From: Phaeodactylibacter sp.
GTDB taxonomy: Bacteria > Bacteroidota > Bacteroidia > Chitinophagales > Saprospiraceae
Reading direction: 5' to 3'
Assembly (NCBI RefSeq): GCF_022763345.1
Contig: NZ_JALEGS010000068.1
Location: 158,405-222,404 of the forward strand
DNA: 64,000 nucleotides
Positions 43,758 to 51,106 of the stretch are shown piece by piece. The position numbers were made by a program, and so were the translations under genes. The notes beneath the pieces are model-generated. The model saw nothing but the letters and a program-made list of their open reading frames with translations, searched no databases and was not told the origin of the DNA. Position 1 is the stretch's first letter; every line of letters starts with the position of its first letter.

Positions 43758-46700
43758 TTATTGTACAGATACTTTTCTGCTGACCAGCCCTTTTTCCGTC
43801 TGAACGGTAAGGAGGTAAATGCCCTTTGGAAGTTGATCAACATTTAATGTAACGGTTCCACTAATACTGTTGTAGGCCTGTTGAGTGATGACTTGTCCCT
43901 GCAAATTAATCAATTGCAAAGCTACGGTGCCATCAATGGCTTGCCCAAACGCTACATTCAACATATCCCGGGTAGGGTTAGGGAATACTTTGAGCGTTTC
44001 ATCCAGTCTTTGGTCAGCAGTGCCAACGGTCGCATTTTCATCGATCTGTATGCTGAAAGTCTGCGTAGGAATCCATCCGCCCTCCGGGTTCTCCACAATA
44101 AAGGTAAACGCATCCGTTTCCGTATTACTGCCATCGTGCACGTAGGTCAGGTTGAACAGGTTGATTGTCTGCTGGGTAAATTCGTCACCTACGCCAAGCA
44201 GGTCGCCCCCACGGAAAAGCTGGCCGTTTTCGGGAAGGGTGACAATGGTGTACTCAAGTTCTTGCGGCGCACTTTCACTATCCTGTACCTCCAGTTCATT
44301 CACTGTGATGGTGTTGCCACCACCGGGAGGTACAGCGAGGACTTCGTTCCTGATCAATGCAGGGGAAGAGGGTGTTATAGCTGCACAGAATTCCAGTCCC
44401 CACTTTTCCAATGCGCCACCTCCGGTACCTTGCTGGGTTATTTCAACTTCCAGTGTCCATTCCCCAAAAGTGTCTTCTCCGTCAAAGGCAGAGAGCGGTT
44501 CATGTGGCTTTACCGGAATCGTCGTGATAGGGGGGCAGGCAATTGGGTTTGGGGCTTCATCGTCAAAGGAAGCCCGAAGTAGCGGAGAGCCGAAGCAGGA
44601 CTGATTGAACAAGACCACCCGGGTCCCGGCAGGGCTGATCACCGACACCCGAAGTACATTCACTGTTTGATAGGGGATTTCCAGCTCATCAATATTGATA
44701 TCACTGATAGTGCCGCTTTCAGCAACGAAAATCTTGGAGGTCCGTACCCCGGGGTTATTTGAGAGGTTTATGGGTAAGTCTACCGGTAAGTTGTTTTCAC
44801 AGTCTACACTGGAAGTTCGGAAGGCATTAGGCTCCAGATAATTTCCTAGTCCGCAATCGTTACCGGGGCGTATGCGCCAGAAGTAGAGCTGGTTTTGCTC
44901 GAAGAAACCTTCCGGTTGGTAGGCTGCTTCGGTGAGCCCCAAAGCCTCCTCAAAGATGGTACCCTCCTCAAAAGTAGGGCTGGTAGCAATCTGAATATCA
45001 TAAAGGTCGGCACTCGGTACGTCCAGCCAGCTGAAATCTGAACTGAAAACAATGCCGGATTCGCCATCAACGGGCGTAAGCATTTCCAGCTCCGAATAAT
45101 CACTGGATAAGGTGATCACCCGAATTTCCCGGAAGGAAGTATCAACGCCGGGAACCATCGCCTGCACAAGTAGGTCAAGGGTGTCCCTGCCCTGGTTAGG
45201 AGCGATATCAAGGTTCAGGAAGGTTGATGCGCCTACGGCTAGTGTGTCCGAGGTAAAGGTAGCAGAAGAACCCGCGGGCAGTTCACCTACAAGGCTCAGC
45301 ATCAGCGTGGTGTCGAACCCAAGGATTGCGCTGGTGCTGATTTCGATGCTCAAAGCTTCGCTTGGCAGGCACACCAGTGGAAAAGTAGCAGGTGCCACGC
45401 TCATCGCATAGCCCGGCTCGGTAGCGGCCTCAATCGTAAAGTCAAAATCATTGATGTCGAAGAAAATATTATCAGAAGCCTGTATGCGGATACGGGCGTC
45501 TTCGGTGGCTACGTCCGGTACATCTACAAAGGCTGAGCCGTCGTTTGGCGTCGCTTCCAGCAGGGTGTAGGGATAGGTGAAACCACCATCCACAGAAAGC
45601 AGCACATCCACATACTGGCAGTTGACGCGTGGGTTGGTGGTGTTGGCCACATCCCAGGTCACTTCGCGGTAGTCCCCCCCGGTCCAGCTTAGGCCGTTTT
45701 CATTACCGGTCAGCACCACAAAAGGCCCGGCTGTTTCGTCTGCCTTAAATGCGACAGGTTGCCAAACGGCAGAACCATGGTTGACGTTGTTGTCACGGAC
45801 GACAAACTGGAAAGTCATATCCCTGCTGTACGTGGGGAGTACTTCCGAAGCATCGTAGTTGTTGTTGATAATTTTGTTGAGACGGGGGAAAGTCCTGGTG
45901 TGGCCGGAAGGCGAAGGTGCGAAAGTCCGGAAAAGCGGCGCATTGCCAAAAGGCTCGCCAATTGGAGATACCGGGCCGAGGTCAAACTGCTCCCATACGT
46001 AGGTCAGGTTATCCTCGTCTTCATCGGTAGCTGACGCACTTAATCTAAATGGCGTGGAGATGGGAATAAAGAAACCATCTTCATAGTCCATCTGTATGAC
46101 GGGCTCGTGGTTGTCCGTAATGGTTTCTGTTCCGCAGTCAGACCCGGTACCCTGTCGTGAAAAACCAATGAAGTCTTCCAGAGAGCCGATGTTGTAGTAG
46201 TCGTCGTTATTGGTGACTATATTCTGGTTGCCACAAGAGCCGGCGTAAGACATGATGGTACTGCCGCTGCCTGGCTCGTAGGCGTTCGAGCTGGACAACT
46301 GCTCCAAAATACCCGGGCAGTTATTCCAGCTGTGGCCAGCAGAAAACTGATGGCCGACCTCATGCGTAACAATCCGGTCCACGATGGCTACAACGTTGCT
46401 AAAGGAAAAACAGGTCACGCCCCGTCCTTTGCCGGGGGTACATACCGCACCGCTTACCACGCCGCCTACGTCCGTACAACCTCCGGTGAAGATATGACCA
46501 ATGTCAAAGCTGTTCAACCCGATAGCGCCGTTCAAAAAGTCTTGGTTTTGCCCAAGCAGGGCGCCTCCCATGTTTGCATTATTGAAAGGGTCTGTGCCGG
46601 GGTCCAGGTGAATCAATTCATCGTTATTGGGAATAAGCTCCATGGCAACAGAGACTTCTGACTGGAACACCTCATTCATCCGGTTGAGGGCCACAGCATA

Positions 46701-47417
46701 GGCACTCATGACATCATCCATGGTGCCGCCCTGCCCCTGTGCGAACTCACCCGTACAAACCAGCGCCATGCGGTAGGTACGCAAGGGTAAAGCCGCACCA
46801 GCTGTACTGCGGAAGGACAGTTCTTCCGATTCCCGAGTGCGTTCCTGATGGACTTCAGCCAGCATCTCTTCGGCATGATTGTCAAAACCACAAGTGAGCA
46901 CGGGCGTTTCTTCGAGCTGCTGATGGCGTTTGTAGTAGCTGATGAAGTAACGGTTCTGGTGAGAAGCATAAGGCTCCACGTGTACACGGCCCTCAGGGGT
47001 GTTGATCCCTGCGCTAATCCCTTTGGTTGTTACTTCGAAGCGCGCCGTAACGAGCGGGCGGTCTTTGCTGATCGCTGTGTAAGCTTTGATATAGGGGTAT
47101 TTTGCAGCCAGCTCAGGCGCCATGATTCTTGACTCCACAACTTCAAACTTCTCAATCGTGCCATCCGGAAGCGGGAGTTCAATTTCAGCAGGAGCATTCT
47201 GAGCCGTTGCTGTGAATGCAAGCGGCGCATTGGCAATCTGTTCCACAAATGCCTCATACTCCAGCGCCAGAGTGCGGTATTGGGTTGCGGTGATTGCGAC
47301 CTCAGACTCCATAGGGAGCATGATGCGCTGTTCGCTAACATCTGTCCAAAAACTGGACTGCGCCCCCGCAAAGCCGAGGATAAATAAACTAAGGAGAAAA
47401 GTAAACAATGATTTCAT
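43758..47417 (-). CDS. Secreted reprolysin-like metalloprotease with P-domain and T9SS domain (array copy 3)
   Basis: About 1219 aa from MKSLFTFLLSLFILGFAGAQ (ATG at 47417). The catalytic motif is HEVGHQFSAGH, Met-turn TIMSYAG. The domains follow the order of copies 1 and 2, ending with VFPNPTRDMLNVAF and RKVSVQ. Its leader (CTACAGTTGTTCTG in plus orientation) resembles that of copy 2 (CTACAGTTATACTG), so the duplication included the translation start region. It is the first gene of the array, with a probable promoter at 47655-47662. Confidence 0.93.
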   Translation of the reverse strand: MKSLFTFLLSLFILGFAGAQSSFWTDVSEQRIMLPMESEVAITATQYRTLALEYEAFVEQIANAPLAFTATAQNAPAEIELPLPDGTIEKFEVVESRIMAPELAAKYPYIKAYTAISKDRPLVTARFEVTTKGISAGINTPEGRVHVEPYASHQNRYFISYYKRHQQLEETPVLTCGFDNHAEEMLAEVHQERTRESEELSFRSTAGAALPLRTYRMALVCTGEFAQGQGGTMDDVMSAYAVALNRMNEVFQSEVSVAMELIPNNDELIHLDPGTDPFNNANMGGALLGQNQDFLNGAIGLNSFDIGHIFTGGCTDVGGVVSGAVCTPGKGRGVTCFSFSNVVAIVDRIVTHEVGHQFSAGHSWNNCPGILEQLSSSNAYEPGSGSTIMSYAGSCGNQNIVTNNDDYYNIGSLEDFIGFSRQGTGSDCGTETITDNHEPVIQMDYEDGFFIPISTPFRLSASATDEDEDNLTYVWEQFDLGPVSPIGEPFGNAPLFRTFAPSPSGHTRTFPRLNKIINNNYDASEVLPTYSRDMTFQFVVRDNNVNHGSAVWQPVAFKADETAGPFVVLTGNENGLSWTGGDYREVTWDVANTTNPRVNCQYVDVLLSVDGGFTYPYTLLEATPNDGSAFVDVPDVATEDARIRIQASDNIFFDINDFDFTIEAATEPGYAMSVAPATFPLVCLPSEALSIEISTSAILGFDTTLMLSLVGELPAGSSATFTSDTLAVGASTFLNLDIAPNQGRDTLDLLVQAMVPGVDTSFREIRVITLSSDYSELEMLTPVDGESGIVFSSDFSWLDVPSADLYDIQIATSPTFEEGTIFEEALGLTEAAYQPEGFFEQNQLYFWRIRPGNDCGLGNYLEPNAFRTSSVDCENNLPVDLPINLSNNPGVRTSKIFVAESGTISDINIDELEIPYQTVNVLRVSVISPAGTRVVLFNQSCFGSPLLRASFDDEAPNPIACPPITTIPVKPHEPLSAFDGEDTFGEWTLEVEITQQGTGGGALEKWGLEFCAAITPSSPALIRNEVLAVPPGGGNTITVNELEVQDSESAPQELEYTIVTLPENGQLFRGGDLLGVGDEFTQQTINLFNLTYVHDGSNTETDAFTFIVENPEGGWIPTQTFSIQIDENATVGTADQRLDETLKVFPNPTRDMLNVAFGQAIDGTVALQLINLQGQVITQQAYNSISGTVTLNVDQLPKGIYLLTVQTEKGLVSRKVSVQ

Positions 47418-47438
47418 AATTCTACAGTTGTTCTGCAA

Positions 47439-47743
47439 TGACCTTGATCCATAAATTCAGGGCCGGGCCTGATGATATAATTGCTGCACTTTGTTTGGCG
47501 CAGTTAAGTCTTGCTTTCAGTGGTTTTTTTGAGGGCTTCTTTAAAAAGGACACTCCCTTTGTGCCGGGCTCAGGAGAGTACGGCTCATTGGAAAAGTCCC
47601 GGTTTTAAGCAATAAAGTTTGGCAATCAGCGGGCTGCATCCTAATGAATAGACACAAATTTACTAGTATTCACCTATTCCTGTAAAGAAGATGCCAATAT
47701 TGTTTGTCGGGATATGGCGGTCATTGGTAGAAAATCGGCATTT
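47439..47743. other. Intergenic region between helicase and metalloprotease array
   Basis: No convincing ORF. It is the leader of the metalloprotease array on the minus strand and the region downstream of the helicase gene. It contains a TAnnTTTG element and several T-runs near 47526-47532. No repeat or strong hairpin was noticed. Confidence 0.5.
47655..47662 (-). promoter_or_regulatory. Putative -7 element for the metalloprotease array
   Basis: On the minus strand TAAATTTG matches the Bacteroidota -7 consensus TAnnTTTG exactly. A TTTAC about 19 nt upstream is only a partial -33 match. The implied leader is about 230 nt. Confidence 0.45.
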
Positions 47744-50700
47744 TCAAGGCTTTTCCTCCTCCAGTTCCACCCATTGGCCACTCAACGGGAAGTGGATCAG
47801 GCAGCGGACTCTGGGCTGCCCAAGTACGGCCTTAATGCCGCGCATAGCCAGAAATGCCCAGCCGCCCATTTTACGTTGCGCCACAGCACCCAGTTTTCTG
47901 CCATCATTTTGGTCATGTCGGAGGTGCTGTATTATGATGGCTTCATCGGGTTTCAGTATCAAGTGGTGCAAATAGTCTTGAAAAAGCCGGCCCTTGTAAA
48001 AGAAATGCAAGGGATACTGCCGGTAATGAGCCTGGGGCTGGAATTGCCGGTCCAGCCCCTTATGCCAGGCATCGGCTTGTTGCAATATCGTGCGTGGCGG
48101 CAGGTGCTCCAGTTCGTACCGTTGCAGAAAACGCAGTGCCGCGTCCGTTCGACCTGTGGTATCGTGGTTCGGCTGATCCGCGAACAAAAAGGCGGTAACC
48201 GCGCGCAGTGCAGCTATGCGGTCTTCTCCCTCGGACAGCGCCATTGGGGTAGCATAAGCATAAGCCGGAAGCGGATGCACGCGGGCGTCTTCCACCTGAT
48301 CTTGTGGGAAGAGGTAGTCAAAATGTTCATGCTTGCCCGGTCCGGCAGGCGTGCGGAGGAAAGTTATCGCTTCAGCAACTTCTGCTCCGGCTGGTTCAAA
48401 GCTTCTTTCATAAGTGAAGATTTCTGCTTCGATATTAATGAATTCATCTGCCCAGCTCCACGGGGTTTCCACGTTGCCAGGCTCAAGGGTGGGGTGGGCT
48501 TCTTCTCCAGCATGCCAGGTGCGGTTAAGCCATTTGGCCGGGCTTTCACGGGTGGGAAAAATGAGGTAATCCCGCGCACGGGTAATACCTACGTAGAGCA
48601 GCCGGGCTTCTTCTGCAAGGGCCTGCTTTCGGGCTCTGACACTGGCCGGGCTGCTTTGCAGTTGCTCGTCCCAATAGGTATTTTTGTACTGCTTGTCGTA
48701 AGGGTTAACCCAGTACCGAAGCCACCGCCCGCCGAGCACGTTGTCGAGGTCCACCTGATCGGTCTCTGAGATGATGTCAATGCCCCAGGGGTCGGCTCTC
48801 AGGTTGTTTTCCAGGTCATGGCAGATGACAACCGGCCATTCCAGGCCTTTGCTGCGGTGGTAGGTCAGTACATTGACCGCATCAGGCCCTTCACCGGAAC
48901 CCTGCAGGTCGTTGCCATCCTTTTCCAACGCATTCAGCCAGAGTAGGAAGCCACCGGTAGAAGCCGCTGAGTGCATCCGGTTGCAGGCCGATTCGTACTG
49001 CAGCGCGTATTGGCGCAGCACGTCCACGTTGCTTAGCCGTTGTCGGGTATTCCCCCAGCGGGCAACGGTACGTCTGACCTGTAGCCGTTCCATGAGCAAG
49101 TCCAGGGTTTCTGCGCTGGATAGCTCCAGCGTGTTTTTGCGCAGGCTCTTTAATTGCTGGATGATTTCGGCTTCGGACTCCCAGGGTTGGAGCCCTTTCT
49201 CCCTGGCTTCCTTTGCCGCGACGTAACTGAGCCGGCTTTCGACAATTGTTTCCAGGTCATGGCTTCCGTAAAGCATTAAAACCTCTGCTACCGATAAGTC
49301 ATCATAAGGGTTGATCAGGTATTTCAGGCAGGCCAGGATATAACGGGCTTCCGCCGTACGCAACAGCCCCGCTCTTGAGATTGCCGCTTTGAGCCCGGCT
49401 CTGTGCAGCGCTTCTGCCATGGCCTGGCAATTGTTGTTGGACCGGCAAAGAATAGCTACATCGCCCGGGCGTACCTGCCGGGGTGGACCGCCTGATTTAG
49501 GCTCGGTGTAATGCCCTTTTTCCAGCCACTGCCGCAGCGTGTCTGCCAGGCAGTTCTCCATCCAGGGGCGGCCGGGGGCGCGTTTGCCTTCCTCCTGCAA
49601 AAAATGCCAGTGGATCAGCGGATAGCCCAGCTCAGCAGGTTCCGGGCCGTCGTTTTTGCAGTCTGGGTTATTCTTGCCGTCCCGGCATCGCTTGGCTTTC
49701 AGGGCTACCTGCTCCTGCGGAAGATCGGGGAAGGCTTTGGTGAACAGGGCGTTGGTCGTATTGACAATCAATTCGCGGGAGCGCCAGGAGAACTCCTGAA
49801 TGTCTTTTGGGTCAATACCGCCCTGCTGCTGAATGATAGCTTGCATCAGCTCGGGGTCTGCCCCCCGGAAGCCATAGATCGACTGCTTGGGGTCGCCCAC
49901 CCATACAGAGTAGCGGGCAATGCGGGAGAGTTTTAGGAATATTTCGAGCTGAAGAGGGCTGGTATCCTGAAATTCGTCGACCATCAGAAGGTCAATCTCC
50001 GCCTGTAGAACGGCCTTGATCGGAGGCTGGTCCAGGAGCTGATTGACCAGCGTTTCCATGTCCGTGTAGTCGATCAGCCCCCTTTTTTTCTTGTATTGGT
50101 CAAACTCCTCAATAGCCGCCTGCGCCAGGTCAAAGAGGAGGTAGGTAAAGTTCTGTATGTCACGGTGGAAATCCGGGTGCTGATAGTGTTGGTAAGCAAA
50201 TTCGAGAAGGTCTTCAGCCTCTTCCCGGCTTTTAGCACCCACGCCGAGCTTCGAAATTTTGGCCCACTCATGCCAGAACAGGTGCCCGCGGTTTTCCAAA
50301 GTACGTTGCATGCTCTTGAGGGTACTTACAGCGCCCTGGGTCTTCTTGGTATGGTCCTCGTTGTGCTCCAGCCTGGAAATGGTAGCCTGAAGCAAAGTGC
50401 GCAACCGGTCCTCATAGCTTTCACCCGACAAAGGTTTGGGGTCGCCGAGCAGTTCAAGGAAAGTCTTTACGGATTTGGCCTTGCTTTCCGATATAACTGT
50501 CGCCGGAAAATTATTGGAGCGGATGATCTCGGTGAGCTGTTTGAGCACATGACGCCAGTCGCTGTAACTTTGGGCAGTCAGGCCGAGCCGTTCGCTCAGA
50601 GCTTCCATCTGGTCTACCCGCTCTTCTGTCAGTACCGTTGCCAGCGATTGATTGAAAAGGTGCTGCTGGTCCTCATCGGCGATAATGTCCACCTGTGGGG

Positions 50701-50980
50701 AAACGCCCGCTTCAAAAGCAAACCGTTGCAACAACCGTACGCCCAGGCTGTGGACGGTCCCGATCATGGCATTGCTCAGCTGATCGGCTTCGGCAATACG
50801 GCCTTTGGCGAGCAGGCTGACGCGTACCCGTTCCTGCAACTCTGCAGCGGCCTTGTTGGTGAAGGTCGTAGCGATGATGCCACTGGCGCGAACATCTTTT
50901 TCCAGAAGTTCTGTCATTTCCTGCGTGAGGCGATAGGTCTTGCCACTGCCTGCGCCGGCGGAGATAATGCGTAAATTCAT
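47744..50980 (-). CDS. UvrD/AddA-like ATP-dependent helicase
   Basis: About 1078 aa from MNLRIISAGAGSGKTYRLTQ (ATG at 50980), which places Walker A next to the start as in AddA/RecB relatives. The SF1A motifs are all visible: TTFTNKAAAELQERV, IGTVHSLGVRLL, VDEFQDTSPLQLE, GDPKQSIYGFRGADPE, NVLTYHRSKGLEWPVVICH and LLYVGITRARDYLIFP. The protein would unwind DNA at double-strand breaks. The C-terminal region where AddA has a PD-(D/E)XK nuclease (YRQYPLHFFYKGRLFQDYLH, then AIIIQHLRHD) lacks the Asp and ExK residues. No AddB-type gene is next to it. Confidence 0.9.
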   Translation of the reverse strand: MNLRIISAGAGSGKTYRLTQEMTELLEKDVRASGIIATTFTNKAAAELQERVRVSLLAKGRIAEADQLSNAMIGTVHSLGVRLLQRFAFEAGVSPQVDIIADEDQQHLFNQSLATVLTEERVDQMEALSERLGLTAQSYSDWRHVLKQLTEIIRSNNFPATVISESKAKSVKTFLELLGDPKPLSGESYEDRLRTLLQATISRLEHNEDHTKKTQGAVSTLKSMQRTLENRGHLFWHEWAKISKLGVGAKSREEAEDLLEFAYQHYQHPDFHRDIQNFTYLLFDLAQAAIEEFDQYKKKRGLIDYTDMETLVNQLLDQPPIKAVLQAEIDLLMVDEFQDTSPLQLEIFLKLSRIARYSVWVGDPKQSIYGFRGADPELMQAIIQQQGGIDPKDIQEFSWRSRELIVNTTNALFTKAFPDLPQEQVALKAKRCRDGKNNPDCKNDGPEPAELGYPLIHWHFLQEEGKRAPGRPWMENCLADTLRQWLEKGHYTEPKSGGPPRQVRPGDVAILCRSNNNCQAMAEALHRAGLKAAISRAGLLRTAEARYILACLKYLINPYDDLSVAEVLMLYGSHDLETIVESRLSYVAAKEAREKGLQPWESEAEIIQQLKSLRKNTLELSSAETLDLLMERLQVRRTVARWGNTRQRLSNVDVLRQYALQYESACNRMHSAASTGGFLLWLNALEKDGNDLQGSGEGPDAVNVLTYHRSKGLEWPVVICHDLENNLRADPWGIDIISETDQVDLDNVLGGRWLRYWVNPYDKQYKNTYWDEQLQSSPASVRARKQALAEEARLLYVGITRARDYLIFPTRESPAKWLNRTWHAGEEAHPTLEPGNVETPWSWADEFINIEAEIFTYERSFEPAGAEVAEAITFLRTPAGPGKHEHFDYLFPQDQVEDARVHPLPAYAYATPMALSEGEDRIAALRAVTAFLFADQPNHDTTGRTDAALRFLQRYELEHLPPRTILQQADAWHKGLDRQFQPQAHYRQYPLHFFYKGRLFQDYLHHLILKPDEAIIIQHLRHDQNDGRKLGAVAQRKMGGWAFLAMRGIKAVLGQPRVRCLIHFPLSGQWVELEEEKP

Positions 50981-51050
50981 AAAAATTCGTTTGCCTGCTG
51001 CTTTGTGCCTGGATGGGATCAAGATAGCGCGATCGGAGAGAAATAAAAAA

Positions 51051-51083
51051 CCGGGCAGGAAAACATCGTGATTTCCTGCCCGG
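51051..51083 (-). terminator. Intrinsic terminator of the delta-60 repeat gene
   Basis: CCGGGCAGGAAA pairs with TTTCCTGCCCGG (12-bp perfect stem, 9-nt loop). On the minus strand it is followed by TTTTTTATTT, a clear T-tract. It lies 23 bp after the stop of the gene ending at 51107. Confidence 0.9.
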
Positions 51084-51106
51084 TAGGCTCGTGATTGGAC
51101 TATTTT

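Noticed and set aside
47714..48769. 351-codon plus-strand frame opposite the helicase gene
   Set aside because: It lies antisense to the conserved helicase C-terminal half and has no signal, domain or start context of its own.
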